Positions 42,407-54,886 of a DNA stretch of 64,000 bases are shown here, one piece after another. Below the pieces are notes generated by a model. That model worked only from the letters and a program-made list of their open reading frames with translations, did no database searches and was not told where the DNA came from. The position numbers were made by a program, and so were the translations under genes. Within the stretch, counting starts at the first letter, position 1. Every line of letters begins with the position of its first letter. Origin of the DNA: Chytriomyces cf. hyalinus JEL632 (taxonomy: Eukaryota; Chytridiomycota; Chytridiomycetes; Chytridiales; Chytriomycetaceae); NCBI GenBank assembly GCA_025435555.1, contig JAIWWG010000018.1, forward strand, positions 413,496-477,495, written 5' to 3'.

Positions 42407-45400
42407 TCACTCCTCCTTCCGAATCGCAATCGCAGCCAACAACGCCTCCATACAATCTTCATAATTCTTGGGAATATGATCGCTCATCATCTTTGCCGAA
42501 AACACGGGCTCATGGCAAATCTCCTTCACTTCCTCACACCGCCGCAAAATCACCTGCGACGAAACACTGCCGTCTCCACGCACACCTTGCTGATGACTCA
42601 CCCAGTACACTGTTCCGCTTGGATACAATCGGTCATTCTGCATACTTCCACGAAGCTGTGAAATCACGTTGAAGAAAAAGTCTTGTTCTTCGGTGCTCGC
42701 GGTGCGCTGTGTTGCTTGAAGTGCCAGAGTGCGGGCCATTATTTTTTCGCTGAGGCCGCGGTTGATTGGGTCGAGGAGGTGGAATGTGACTGTTTTCAAG
42801 TCGCGGATGAGGCCGACACTCATTGTTGGGATCATGTCGTCTCCGTGGATGAGAGTTGTTGCGAGGCCTTTGAGAGATGTGCTGCATGTGTGGTCAACTA
42901 CGCATGGTGTTCCGAACGAGTAAACGTGCATGGGCCGGAATGCGGGCAGGCCGCTTGATGGGGAGGTAGAGTATGGTGTAGGTGGGTTCGACATTGGACT
43001 CAGCGTTGACCATTCCAGCGCCAACAAAGTAGCTACACCGCCGCCAAGACTGTGACCCACGAGCACCAAACCAAACGAAGGGTTTTCTTGAAGCGCGTTT
43101 TCGACAGCAAGAAACAGACAAGAGTCGCGTGTCCATAGCCGCCGAGCCGTGTGGAGCATGCCAGCATGCACTCGGTGGCCCTTGTATTCGGCGTAGTCAA
43201 ACTTCAAATCAATCAAAAGGTCACTCAGGCTTAATGTCCCACGAAGTGTAACAACTACAACACCGGCTTCACGGTCAATTGACACGTAGTGAACTACGGG
43301 TTGGATTGAACCTTCCTCGGTGTCGGGTTTCGGAGTTACTCCATCGACTGGTTCTGGAATGGGAACAGTTTCGTCCATGAACGATGAATGGACGATATCC
43401 AGCACAGGAATATTGACATGGGTCGCAAACGCCACATGGTTCATTGGAACGGACGGATCATTCACGCCTTTGAGTTTACGAATATTTCCCACATCAAACA
43501 CAGTCATAAACTCGCTGCCGTACGATGCTGTTGCGTATCGACAGTACCGTGCCAGATTATCCACCAAATTGATCATTGGAAAGTGCCGACCCATTCCCAG
43601 ACTCATTTTCGAGGATGCAAAGGAAACAATGCTGGATGCGTTATCATTGAGGAGCATGTCGGAGACCATTGAGTTTCGGCGTGGGTCAAAGGCTGAGTGG
43701 TTCAGGACAGACAAGTCGTCCAGTTCGTTCATGCTGTTGATGTTGATGCGGTGCGTGCGTCGGATTGTGCCGTCTTTTTGTTTTTTTGACAGCGTCACCT
43801 GAACGTGCATGTCGCGTTAATATCCAGAATATGTATGGGTGGATGGAAAGTTAAGTACCTTATCAAATAGTGTCGAGACACCCGCCGAGTATTCCATAAT
43901 GGAGTGTTCCCCCTCCAGACTGTAATTTTCAAACTCGTCGAGAATTTGAGGAGCATCAAAGCTTCCCGGCATGCTAGTGCTGTTGTACAGTTCTGTTGAG
44001 CCAGGCGGGATCCAGCTTTTGACGTAGTCAAAGAACCAGTTTGAAATCGTCGGCTTCACCGCGTATTCATCAACAACGTCGCTTTCAACTGGTAAAACTA
44101 GACTTTGCTCATCCAGTGCACTGCTGCTCATACTGTGCATGCTCAGCTGGTGGTCGCCCTTTTTGTTGATTGATCCAGCCCAGTTTTCCTGTGCATCCAT
44201 CGCGCTTCCAATAAAAGACCGAGCGTCTTCAAACATGTCCGAATCTCCTCCCACGGAATCTTCTGCGAGTGATTTCGCCGAATGAAGACCTGCTTCTTCA
44301 TCGGATGAAGATCCGTTGCGGACTGTGAGTGGAGATGGTTTCATCGAGAGTCTACCAAGAGACAAGCGTTTCGTGTTCACGTTCGTTTTACTGGCTGACA
44401 AAGACTCGTTGCGGATGTTGAGTCGTTCCATGGCTTTAATAAATTCTTTTTCGGATCGAAAGGCGCGCTGCCATTGGTATCGAGGAGCCATTTTTGCAGC
44501 AGAAACTGGAACGATTCCAGGTGGTAACGGCGGAGCGACAGCTGGATCGATAGCATGGATCCCGACACCAGCAGCAATGCCGCCAGCGACCCATCCAACA
44601 GCCTTCCTGGCCGTTGCAGTGAGCGAGTTGGGATCCACGTTAGCGGGCTCTAAATCCTGTTCAATGAGGCGGGCGACTTTTCTGGATTCCAGTGTTCGTT
44701 CATGGGTCATGATTTGGAGACACGCGTATGCGGCGAGGGCTTTTGTGATTCCGCCTGTCAGAGTGACGGCACCAATAGCGTTTCCAAAGATTCCACGGGA
44801 TGCAAATGCGGGATCGTGGAGCAAGATTTCTTGGTGGACCAGGTGTACGAGATGTGTGAGTGCGCGGGAAGTTTCTGTGGAGCCAAAGAGCGAGTTGAAA
44901 ATGTTGACGGTTTCTGAGGCGGCTTTGAAGGAGAGTTTCATGCTGGTGGATGCAATGTGGAATGTTCCGAATGTGAGAAGTTCTGCGAATGAAAAGACTG
45001 TGTTGACTGTGGATACTCCGGCGTCGGAGGCCTGGGTTCTTTGAGTCAGATTGGGTGCCAGTTGATATGTGCTAGTGATGGTAAGTACTTACTGCATCCA
45101 CGATCCCAGTGACGCCGTTAACAAGAGACGCAACCGTTGATGTTGGGGTTGCCTGGATTGGTGGAGATGGAGATGGACGTTGCGGGGCCTTGTCTGCAGC
45201 ACCACCGGCCTCTTCCCCTTGCGCATCTGATGGGCCGTGGACCACGATTTCAGGTGGCTTTGAAATTCCAGGCGGCTTTGAATGCAGCGTGGACAAGACT
45301 GAAATCAGCGTGTTTTTGACGGTGCTAAGAGTTGCCTCGGATCCAAAGCGAGCCATCGAGAGAAGCGAATCTGAGACGGAAGATGCCGAATAAAGGCCGC

Positions 45401-45673
45401 TGTTGATTGTCTGGGAAGTTGCTGAGACGCCCTTGTTTTGGGTGAGGAGGAGGTGTGAGTGCTTCATGGCTATGATTGGTTGGTTGAGGTGATGAAGATG
45501 AGTACCTTGGCCCAAGTGGTAGGAAGGAGCGTTGCGTCTCCTTCCTGGGCCATAACCTCAGCAGCTGGTGCTGATACTGGCTGTGACCAGTGGACGTGTT
45601 TTGCGTCTTCAGCCATTTCCAATTTCCGGTTGTTGATTTCTTGTGCTTGGCGAAATCGCAGACTGACATCCAA
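42407..45673 (-). CDS. Class 3 lipase, sn1-specific diacylglycerol lipase-like
   Basis: Alpha/beta-hydrolase of the DAGL/class 3 lipase type, likely membrane-associated. The C-terminal exon (43800-42407) has the nucleophile elbow GLVLVGHSLGGGVATLLALE with Ser, an Asp candidate in TTLIHGDDMIPT and the His in KMMSDHIPKNYEDCM. It also has VVVVTLRGTLSLSDLLIDL near the oxyanion region. Upstream exons (44990-43860; 45464-45104; about 45673-45510) encode a Ser-rich regulatory part and glycine-rich hydrophobic stretches (FGNAIGAVTLTGGITKALAA; GWVAGGIAAGVGIHAIDP). Introns are GT-AG and in frame. Substrate is probably diacylglycerol or another glycerolipid. The 5' end is not fixed: the first exon I can read has no ATG, so the start lies upstream, perhaps near 45780. 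Confidence 0.85.
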
Positions 45674-45969
45674 GCCACCAACTGATGAAAAAGGCGCTCC
45701 CGCCTTTGCCGGCCTTTTTTGAGATCCCTGACTTGGATGTATAGTACATCACCTGTGCAAGGTCGCGTCCTGCATATTCTTTAGCCGGGCATCTTGATCC
45801 TCACTGCGATAACAGCCAGCCCCTCACTCCGATTATACCCAGAATTAAGCTCCTTAAGCTTGAATCTTCCCCGTTCCCAATATAACAAAAGAAAAACTGA
45901 CATCAGCTTGTTGATGTGCCACATAGCAACGCGCGATCGCGTTTCAATTACGAATCAAAACAAAAAGAA

Positions 45970-46574
45970 ATGCCGCTCACAAACTTCCTGCCTGGTCTCC
46001 CTGGCGGACACGTGCTGGCACTTGGAACTGTCACGGGCATGGTGAATCCAGTGCATAGCAGTGCTTTATAGCCATATCTCTTCAAGCTAACCCCACTCCC
46101 TGTCCGTAGGTCTTGCACACCACCTTCGTCAACAGCCTCATCCAGTACAACACGCTCTCCAAATCCATCTTTGGCCACCTCCAGAATGCCCAGTTTCCAC
46201 CCTATTTTGCCATCTCGGCAGCAACAACGCTGTTTTTGACTTACTCCACCTTCTCTCTGGCTGGCTTCTCCAGTTTTGATTCATTCACTGATGCGTTCGT
46301 TGCAAACTCTGTTAAAACACGCGCCGCTAAAGAAGTCGCCGGGATGGGCGTGGCTGCTCTCGCGTCGCTGCTGAACCTGTTGTGGGCGGGACCTGTGACG
46401 ACCAAAGTGATGCTGGACCGTAAAGAACTCGTCAAAAAGAACCAGCCAGTTCCTGAGGAGATGAATCGAAAGTTCTCGATCCTGCATGGCGTTAGCTCGC
46501 TTCTCAACTTGTGGGTTGTGGGTGCTGTTGTGACGAATTGCTTCTGGGTTGGGCTGTGGTTTGGGTCAAAGTGA
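45970..46574 (+). CDS. TMEM205-like membrane protein
   Basis: Two exons (45970-46041, 46110-46574), 178 residues. Four hydrophobic helices: LALGTVTGM at the end of exon 1, FAISAATTLFLTYSTFSL, VAGMGVAALASLLNLLWAGP and SSLLNLWVVGAVVTNCFW. The helix 3 loop (TTKVMLDRKELVKKN) and overall order match the TMEM205/DUF4149 family. Function in fungi is unknown; the animal homologue is linked to metal or drug tolerance. STE24 follows 115 bp downstream on the same strand. Confidence 0.75.
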
Positions 46575-46689
46575 ACTCGCCTGGGAGCGGGTGGCTGTTG
46601 GTTGTTGGCTTCAATAAAAGACGCGAGGTGATGCGCGTGCCCCACTTAAACTGTTCAATCATCACAACACATAAAAATATATTGGGAAA

Positions 46690-48249
46690 ATGACGTTTCC
46701 GTACAAAGAAGTCGTTCTCGGCCTGTCCTGGACCATCTTTGGCTTTGAGCAGTACCTCGCTTATCGCCAGCATGTCCGCCTCGCGGACCCCTCTCTGGGC
46801 GTCCCTGCGCTGCTGAGGACCGAGATTACCGATGAAGAGCACGCCAAGAGCAAGGTGAGGCCGGTCATGCACGCTTTACATCGACTCATTCTTGAAGTAT
46901 ATAGGCCTATGGTCGGGACAAGAGCACTTTTGAATTTGCGGCGAATCTGTTTGGCCAGGTTATCACCACGGCAACCCTGGTGTTTGACTGGATGCCGCTC
47001 TACTGGTCCTGGGCGGCGTCGGTATTGCTGCATTACGGAATGAATGGGGAGAGAGAGGTGTGTTGCTTGTGGGAAAGATGGGATCAGGCCACTAACGTCG
47101 TACCTATGCAGATTCTCCAATCCATTGCATTCGTCATTATCTCAAGCGCTATTGGAACTGCTGTGGATATCCCATTCGCCATGTACAAGCAGTTTGTGAT
47201 TGAGGAGCGATACGGATTCAACAAGATGGACATCCCGTTGTTTGCGTCAGACAAGTTCAAGACGTTTATACTCACGTCTGTGATTGCTGCGCCAGTTGTT
47301 GCTGCGATGCTGCAGATTATCAAGTGGGGAGGCGATAACTTTTTCTTTTACGTGTGGATGTTCATGTGAGGCAAATGTGCTTTTCGAATTCGATGTGTTT
47401 TTAACATGGGTTGTGACATTGACAGGCTCGTGTTCCAAATCACAATGATTTTGCTGTACCCGACGGTAATTGCGCCAATCTTCAACAAGTTTACGCCGTT
47501 GGAGGAGGGAAAGCTAAAGACCATGATTGGCGAATTGGCTGCCCGCGTTCATTTCCCACTCACCAAAGTGTTTGTGATTGACGGAAGCAAGAGAAGCTCG
47601 CATTCGAACGCATACTTCACTGGACTTTTTAAGGTTGGGATAAACGCGATGCTGCTCGTGGGAACAATGAAGTGCTAAACTGTGTTTTCGATAAAACAAA
47701 AACAGGACAAGCGAATTGTTCTCTTTGATACACTCCTACAACAAATGACCAACAACGAAATCTGCGCAGTTCTTGCACACGAACTCGGCCACTGGTCGTC
47801 CTCGCACATTTTCCGCACCCTCATGCTCTCGCAAATCCAGCTCTTTTCCATCTTTTACACATTCAGCCACTTTATCAAATCTCTGCCAATGTACCGCGCG
47901 TTTGGATTCGAAACGGAGCCAGTCATGATTGGGCTCGTCTTGTTTACGTATTTGAACCAGCCGATGGATTCCATCTTTTCGTTCTTAATGCATTACGTGT
48001 CGCGTGTGCATGAGTTTCAGGCGGATGCGTATGCGAAAAAGTTGGGGTATGGAGAGGACTTGAAGAGTGGGTTAATCAAGTTGAACAAGAAGAATTTGGG
48101 CAATTTGATTCCGGATTCTTGGTACAGTGCGTACCACTACTCGCATCCACCGGTGGTGGAGAGGTAATGAGTTTTGCTTTGTTTTGTTTGATTGTTTGCT
48201 GACTATTCTCTTTGCGAACAGGCTGGAATCGATTGGAAAGACAGAATAA
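46690..48249 (+). CDS. STE24: CAAX prenyl endopeptidase Ste24
   Basis: Zinc metallopeptidase (M48) of the ER membrane that removes the AAX tripeptide after prenylation and also clears clogged translocons. Seven exons can be followed: MTFPYKEVVLGLSWTIFGFE opens helix 1; DWMPLYWSWAASVLL, GTAVDIPFAMYKQFVIEERY and RYGFNKMDIPLFASDK are family hallmarks; then FQITMILLYPTVIAPIFNKF, VIDGSKRSSHSNAYFTG, DKRIVLFDTLLQQM, and the active site LAHELGHW (HExxH) with the third ligand in SRVHEFQADAYAKKLGYG. A final short exon codes LESIGKTE. Length and order are normal. The intron after WMF is 62 nt or so with a standard acceptor. Confidence 0.95.
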
Positions 48250-49542
48250 GTTTCTGCTGTTTGTGTTGATGGTTATGTTTCATTTTAAGGATGGACCGGT
48301 TCCAGCAACATTAAATTCGTTGGCATAAATCTGCAGTCAAACTTTGAGAAGCGCGTGCAGAATTTGATTAAGGCATATTCACTTGTATTCATAGTCGCCC
48401 CCGGCTTCCAATTCAAGGCTTGCTAATGAGACGCAGTTTTGCTCGTTATTGTTCGGCTGGTTGCAATACAGAGCCCAACTCACTCTCCCGATCCCAACTG
48501 TAATCCATTGAGGTGGATCCCCATTTCGAGATGAACGGTATGTGGATCTTTGAGTTGTACCCCACTTGAAGGTTGTAGACTGCAGAGGAAGTGCATTCGA
48601 CCCAACGGGCATCCATACCTCGAACAACAAATTGGCATTTAACGTCGCGCAAGTTTGGTTCATGTGTTGCGAATCTCATTCGTGGGTTGCCGCATTCAAA
48701 CAGGAGCACGTTGAGGATTCCAAATGATTTGATGTGGTTAATGGGAGGTAGTTGGAGAGAGTGCATTGGATTGATTGCTGGACGGAGGTGCTTTCGTTCG
48801 GTTGAGTAGTGATGTTACAGCCAGGGGTAACGCTGATGTAAGTTTGGAAGTGGTCGCTGTTCCGAGCAGAGAAGGGTTGCGCCAGTCAGCGTGAAGTCGC
48901 AAACTTGAAAGGATTGGCGTGAGGCTGTATCCGAGACAGCAACAACCCCACGCTCTTAGTGAGAGCGATGGAAGACCCGACGGCTTGGCACTGTTATTAT
49001 CTCCCAAGCACTGAAAACTGTCCAACTAGTTTGGGGCCGTTCAGTCACGTGTTCGCTCTATTCCAATTGTCTTTGAGCGGCGCCCACGAAAGTGATGCCA
49101 ACAACCACGGGCAAGTATACCAAAGCATCTCGTTGGTACGGTGGGGTTGTCCATGCAATGGAGTATCCATTACAGTCCGTACATTATGAGCGTACGTCGT
49201 TTTCGATACAACTGCGTTTGAACTACTGCGCATTCATACACCAGAAAGGTGGCGAACGTGCGCGTTTGAAATGCTGACCTATGGCCCCCTACATCCATGG
49301 CTTGAACCAAGTCTTCTTCTTTACTAGCGGCAATCACCTATCAGCGACACAAAAGTCCTGTGTTTGGAACACAGCCATGCTTTTTAGCGATCATCAGCAA
49401 CGCCATTTTCAGCGCCTTCCAAAGAGCGCCTACGAGCATCATAAATAATCTCTCGTATGCGACCCAACAACATGGCGGCTTCCTGCAGCGAATGTCTTGT
49501 GTCAAAACAAAAAGAAAGAGAACTTGTTTTCGGACATGTTTC
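48250..49542. other. No confident gene; two weak minus-strand ORFs
   Basis: Minus-strand frames at 48663-48379 (MNQTCATLNANLLFEVWMP; ends LELEAGGDYEYK) and at about 48870-48700 (ISVTPGCNITTQPNESTSVQ) look more like a secreted protein than random sequence, but no signal peptide or splice joins them. The rest (49030-49540) shows only short opposing ORFs. Confidence 0.3.
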
Positions 49543-50197
49543 TCATCTGGCGAAAGCTTTGGCCATAATGCGCAAACATCGTTGTATCTCATGGACACGC
49601 CGGCTTGCGCCAGTTCCGCCCGCTTTGCAGTCGCAAACAGTGTACATGCGTTCTGCGGTGCTTTTGGCTGGTTCGTGGCCTGTTGTCACGGAGCGCTTGT
49701 GTTTGATTCCGAGGGTTTGAAGGGTTTGCTTGTATGCTTCTTTCGCGGGTTGGGCTTTCGTTTTGTATGGCTGGACGTGATTGGAGTGTTTTTGGTGGTG
49801 AGGTCAATTTGATTGTTTTGGGAAGAAGGATCGTGTTGGGCGTACCTCCTTCTCGGCTGCAGACATGTTTGCCCACAGCCTCAATGTGACCACTTTGCTG
49901 ACGGGTATTTTGAGTGCCACGCTCTTTTCACCCAGGAAGAGGCTGTGTGACGGAAGGCCGGATAATTGCCTCATTGTACGCTGACGGCGGCTCCTTAAGA
50001 TGAGTGTGGCCGTCATTGCGTTTTTTGGATATCTTGCTCTTCGGGAGGGGGGGTGCATCTGAATCGTCCGAGGAGTCCGAGGAGTCCGAACTTTGATCTG
50101 AAGGATCCGGTTGAAATGCCTGGGAGGATAGACTGCTCTTGATGGTTTCGTTGGGTTTAGTCGAATGATGGACAGCGTTTTTTGGTTTTGTGGCCAT
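49543..50197 (-). CDS. HMG-box-like protein
   Basis: Start MATKPKNAVHHSTKPNET at 50197, then Ser/Asp-rich linker (DQSSDSSDSSDDSDAPP) and basic KSKISKKRNDGHTHLKEPPS. A 37-nt intron (GTACAATG...ACACAG) leads to LFLGEKSVALK, VVTLRLWANMSAAEKE, and after a further intron AYKQTLQTLGIKHKRSV, which together follow the three-helix HMG-box pattern. The Lys/Arg density suggests DNA binding. The last junction does not keep frame with the splice sites I can see. It lies 171 bp from a second HMG-box gene on the same strand. Confidence 0.45.
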
Positions 50198-50368
50198 CTG
50201 TCGCCGTGGCTTGGTACAGAGTGGTGAGTTTTAAGATATTTTGTCAACCACATTTTATTGACCGGAGCTTGACTCCAAGAAAGAGACCCAAGAATATACT
50301 TGACGTATACGAATAAGAATATAAAAACATGTCCGAAAATGTCCACAACTTCAAAAAACCAGAAAAGT

Positions 50369-50788
50369 CTATTCATCCGCTGCCTTTTTCTTGTCCTTCT
50401 TGACCTTCACGAGCTTGGTGACGGTCTTGGTCTTCTTCTCGCTCGGTGGCGCAGAGGACGGGGTTCCGCCATTTGGAGTCTTTTTAGCGCTTGCATTTGC
50501 GTTGTTGGACTTTGACAAGAAGCCGTTGGAAATGGGCGTTTTAGGCTGCGAGCTTGTGATCTCTTTACCACTGGGCGACGAGGGCGCGAGGTCCACATTC
50601 GCTTTGGCAGATTTTGCGGCTCCCTTTTTCTGTTGTTTGGGTTCTTCGACAATTGGTTGAGCGGCAGCTTTCGCGGAAGCCTTTGACTTTTTCACCGGAG
50701 GTGGAGGTGGGGCTGTGTGAATTTGTACGTGATGAGGTTAGCGTGTTCGCGTGATTGGAAAGATGCATTGTTGGATTTACCTTCTTCT

Positions 50789-50820
<32 letters not shown>

Positions 50821-51734
50821 TTCTGTGATGTGAAGCGAATGTAAATGTCAGTCAAGTCCGACGAGTAAAAATAACTCGCGCCCTATGAGAATGAAAAAGG
50901 CTGATCCGAACCATCATTGCCATGACCGCTTGGCTCACCATCAGAATCTTCGTTTTCAGAGTGAGCATCCTTTTGAGCACCTTTGGTTTTGTTTTTGAGA
51001 ACTTCCATTTCATCTGCATAACGCTGCTTCATTGGCTCTACGCGTGAATTGTAGACCTAGGTTCGTTCACGTCAGCAAAAACGCGGCCTGAAAGAATTCA
51101 AACTGCGATCAAGAACACACACACACACACACCTGCTTCTCAGCATCCGTCAGCTGATTCCAGGCCTTGCCGACATCCGTCATCCAAGTCAAAGACAACT
51201 TTCCGTTTTCGCCTTCGGTGAGCGTCTTTGTGAATTCTGCCAGAAACAGCTGGTATCCGGTGGGCGGGCGTTTGGGGGCATCCGGATCACGGACTTTCTT
51301 GACTTTTTTGGCCTTGTCTGTTGAGTGATCCTCGTTGTTGTGGTGGATTTCTTGGATGATGTGGGCTGGAAGGAGGGAGCCGAGGGTGGTTGTGATGACG
51401 GTGAAGGCGTTGTAAAGCTGTTTTCGAACAAGAAGAAAAAGACAAGAGAACGGGGTCAGTGGATGGATTGGTCATGACCGATACAAGAGTAGATGAGTGT
51501 AAAAGTTCACGCCGCGATTACCTTGAGCACTTGCGAGGCTGTCAATGAGATGTCGACAGATTCCAGCTCGGCCTCAGCGGCAGCCTCAGCAGCGGCCTCC
51601 TTCTGTTTCTTTGAGACTCTCTGGCGCTTAATCTTTGGCTCCTCGTGATCCAGCTCGTGGTCTTCGGCGGAGTCGTTGTTGTTGGTGTGTGGAGCAGCCT
51701 CCGGTTCAGTGCGTTTTGTCTTCTTGGAGGACAT
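50369..51734 (-). CDS. HMG-box chromatin protein with acidic and basic tails
   Basis: Exon 1 (51734-51522): MSSKKTKRTEPEAAPHTNNN, basic KIKRQRVSKKQKEA and an Ala/Glu helix. Exon 2: LYNAFTVITTTLGSLLPAHI and a HMG box opening KKVRDPDAPKRPPTGYQLFL, LTWMTDVGKAWNQLTDAEK, YNSRVEPMKQRYADEMEVLK in the next exon. The tail has an acidic run coded by GAAGAGGAA repeats (50790-50822, all Glu) and a Lys/Ala/Ser-rich C-terminus (KTVTKLVKVKKDKKKAADE). The single box with basic and acidic arms resembles Nhp6/HMGB-type proteins that bend DNA and help chromatin remodelling. Nucleus. The exon order is by homology; some junctions are approximate. It starts about 310 bp from a divergent unknown gene. Confidence 0.8.
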
Positions 51735-52041
51735 GGTTCTTATTTAGAAGTTTCTGCCGAGCGTTTTTCTCGGGTGTCCGCCAAAAAAAAGAAGAAACGA
51801 GTGTTTTCGTCAGGCATGGATGGCGCTTGTTATGCGTGTATCAACCGGGGCGAAGTAACGATTGTCTGGATCCGTAAGGACATTTCTTTTCCTGTCTGCG
51901 TGGCTGGCTGCTCATATCTTACGCCTCAAACCCTCACAGCCAAGAAGGAATGTCCGAAACACAAACACGCCAAAAATCGTATAAAAGGCGCCCAGCTTCC
52001 CCATCTTGCCGACTGAAAAAAACAACGGCAAATCCATCTGC

Positions 52042-52998
52042 AATGACCATCGCCGAGACTGCAAACTCCGAACAACCACTTCCACAGACAGCCGATGCCG
52101 CGCAGCTGAAACGCAAGGGCACCGCCGGCGACGCAGAATCCACCGTGAGCCACGAAACAAGCGAGACGGACAAGAGACACAAGATAGATGAGACAGTGAC
52201 TGCTGCTGCTGCAGAAGAAGAAGACGCTGCCAGGTTCCTACCACATTCTCAGTAATGAAATGCTTGATGACTTTTTCTCACACACTTGTCCAACCGCAGC
52301 ATCTATCCGGACTCTGAAGAATTCTACGCTTGGCTCGTGAGTGGTTCTGAGGCGGGCAACTTTCTGGCCTCGCACCGACTCAAGAGTGTTGTGGACGCGC
52401 TTCCAGCCTGCAAAAGACTTGTCGAGCTTGGCGTCGAGAGTGTGTACGACCCTGCTGACGACGCCGAAGAAGAGGCGGACACTGATAACGACAAGAGCGC
52501 AACTGTTACTGAAAAGACCGACGTTGCTGCCAAGACTGAAAAGGAGCTTTCGAGCGATGAAAAAGCCAAGCTCGATGAGATTGACGATTTGAAGGACTCG
52601 GTCAACTTTGCTATCGAAGACTCTTGTACGTGTCCGAAAATGATGTGCTTGGTTTCCTTCTTTTGCTTATATCTGCCTCTTGAATTATTTCAGACTGCAT
52701 CACCCTTGTGGACTTTGTGCCCAGCGAAACTGTTAAAGAAGAACCTGCCGCAAGTGTCGCATTGCGTCAATGCCTTACAACGTGTGGGTCCAATAAGACC
52801 TGGATTAAGCTGTCCATTTCGCGTGAGGCCCCGACATCGGAATCCGCGGCTTGTGTCCCCATCACTGTTTCTGTGTTTGATGCCAGAAAAGGGCACATTA
52901 TTCCCAAGATCATGAGCTGGAAGTGGCTGACTTCTGTCGAGGCTGCTGAGACGGACACGGATGCTGGGATTAAGGCGATGGTTGAAAAGTACCTTTAG
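52042..52998 (+). CDS. Hypothetical acidic protein
   Basis: Three exons with introns at about 52232-52300 and 52627-52693, frame kept at both. About 273 residues. N-terminus: Thr/Glu/Ala-rich with KRKGTAGDAESTVSHETSE. Middle: IYPDSEEFYAWLVSGSEAGN, then Asp/Glu-rich segments (DDAEEEADTDNDKSATVTEK). C-terminus: CITLVDFVPSETVKEEPA, TWIKLSISREAPTSESAA, VFDARKGHIIPKIMSWKWLT. No known family recognised. The in-frame upstream ATG at 51950 gives an N-terminal extension that lacks a good context, so 52042 is chosen. Confidence 0.55.
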
Positions 52999-53309
52999 TC
53001 TGTGGGCATGTTGTAATGAACACGTTGTATGTATCGCACTGCAGTTATGAGTATTTATGTTGTTTTATTGAAGAGCGAATTTGTTGAACTTTTGAGGAAA
53101 TGTAAATTACTGCTGACAATAATGCCCGCCTTTCATCAGGAGTGGCGCTTGTTGAAGGATGTCCACGCGACTCGGAAGCTGTCATCGAACGCGTCTCAGA
53201 GCTTGACTTGGTTCAAAAGCGAGTTGTTCCACAGACAGCTTTTACTTTAATTTGCTCAACGATCACAGTCGGCGTCTAGTAATAATATAAGTCCACTTTG
53301 TAAGCCAGT
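52999..53309. other. Intergenic
   Basis: An ORF at 53029-53250 (plus) has no domain and no splice context. I do not support a gene here. Confidence 0.4.
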
Positions 53310-53561
53310 TCATACGCTGGAAGTGGACGCGACAGTCTCAAGGGGGATCTCCTCCTTCATTGCCTTCGCGGCCCTTTCAGCCTCCACGCTCGGGTGAGTG
53401 GTAAACAGCCGTCTCAGTCCCCACTGCAGGAACCACAGCTCCAATCCGAAGTCAAACCACGATGGAAACACGAACCAACTCACCCATGTTGATTCAATTG
53501 GGGAAGACTCACTTAAAAATTGTTGCTTTGAATAATAATCATGCTTGAAAATTTTCGACAA
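53310..53561 (-). CDS. Possible 3' exon of a truncated gene
   Basis: Reading frame with a hydrophobic aromatic segment (WVSWFVFPSWFDFGLELWFL) followed by LRRLFTTHPSVEAERAAKAM and an ordinary tail (ETVASTSSV). It looks like the C-terminal end of a membrane protein gene. No upstream exons can be found because sequence above 53560 is transposon-like. It may be cut by transposon insertion. The alternative is a chance frame. Confidence 0.3.
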   Translation of the reverse strand: MSKIFKHDYYSKQQFLSESSPIESTWVSWFVFPSWFDFGLELWFLQWGLRRLFTTHPSVEAERAAKAMKEEIPLETVASTSSV

Positions 53562-54444
53562 TTTTAGACTATACCCAATGCGCCACCTGATTTACGGACA
53601 AGTGAATAAAGTAAAAAAACGAAATCGTGGCAGCTGTCTTGATCGGATTCCAAGCGCAATTATTTGTCATCAAAACTGATGGACAATCTATTTGCCCATG
53701 ACAGCAAACATGATTCTGATTCATCAGTTGAACTGGAGCGTGATCATGGATCCGTCGAAAAAGGTTAACTCAGTAACCCTAACCCTGCGCAATTCCAAGA
53801 GCAACGTCCACGGATAGCTATCCACCCTTCCTTGCTTACGGTGCTTGTTGCACTGGCTCTATCCATGGCTTATGGAGTTCCAATCCTGGCTTCGGTAAGG
53901 GTGTCTGTATGATTTTTTAAGGCGGACAGCTAATTATTGTTCACTGCAGAGAATGGCTGCAATTGGTTGCGCGCTTCATATCCTGACTGCGATTCTTTTT
54001 CCTCATGTGACTCCCCTTTGAAGTAGCTATGTCAGCCGCGGCAGGTGACAATGCCAAACAAATTGGAGCAGATCTTTATGAATACAAATGAGGAAGCACG
54101 TACGGGGCAAGGAGTTGAACATCAAAATGAAGATTCGAGAATACTGCTTTGATGGAGGAGTCTGGTGATATTTAGTTCAAATGCATAGGCGATTGCATGC
54201 AGCACAAATGATGACGCAAGTTCAAGATACGTTTGCTGAATTTCAATAGACAAAAGCCCAATGTTTGTTTTCAGATGTTATGTGTGTTTTCAATGGGTGG
54301 AAAAGAAGCCAAGAGTTTTAACTTGAGGACTGGGGAGCTTTCAAAAACTTCTATCCCATTCATGTCCCCTGTGGTGTAGCAGATAGCAGAGGACGAATAC
54401 TTGCTGGGATGAGCAGTATAGGGAAGAAGAGTACCGACCACATG
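53562..54444. other. Start of the transposon-rich zone
   Basis: No coding sequence is supported. From here the sequence becomes poorer in CpG and richer in stops in all frames. The outer part of repeat copy A (54352-54445, including CCCCTGTGGTGTAGCAG) lies at its right end. Confidence 0.45.
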
Positions 54445-54886
54445 CAACACTGGTTTGCAATCAGGCCAAAATCGAAGACTCGTAACACTATGTTAACCTT
54501 TACTAATGTGAAACTATTGGGGGAAGGTGGTCAGATGCCAAGATGGAAGAAGATAGTATTTACTGAACCACGCTTTAAAGGGAATTGTCCAGTTCTCAAA
54601 AAGCAGTACACTGTGAAGTATAGAGTGCGACACAGTTAAGTCATAGTGGCAAGTGACAGTTTTATTTAAGTTGTTTACTTGACGCGTTGTTTTGTTTGTT
54701 TTGATCTCATAGATGAACGTGTCAATTTCTATACCTACCTTGATTTTGTTCACCAACAAATGTAGCCACCCATTTCTCAGACCTTCCTCAAGGAATTCGG
54801 ACCACCTTGGGTGTTCAGATGTTTCTCCTGTCCAAATCAGCACCTTCTATTATTCTATGTTGACGAATTGAGATGGATTTCTGACA
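54445..54886 (+). repeat. Three-copy repeat family, copy A
   Basis: Nearly the same sequence as copy B (59409-59870), with point differences, and an inverted relative of copy C (58318-58820). Similarity to copy C extends left to about 54352. The minus strand reads VWTGETSEH-like coding sequence (here IWTGETSEHPRWSEFLEEGL) shared with copy C. It is unclear whether it was ever a gene. Confidence 0.8.

Noticed and set aside
53775-53790. Telomere-like TAACCCTAACCCTG
   Set aside because: Only two units, with genes or transposons on both sides. It is too short to be an interstitial telomere.
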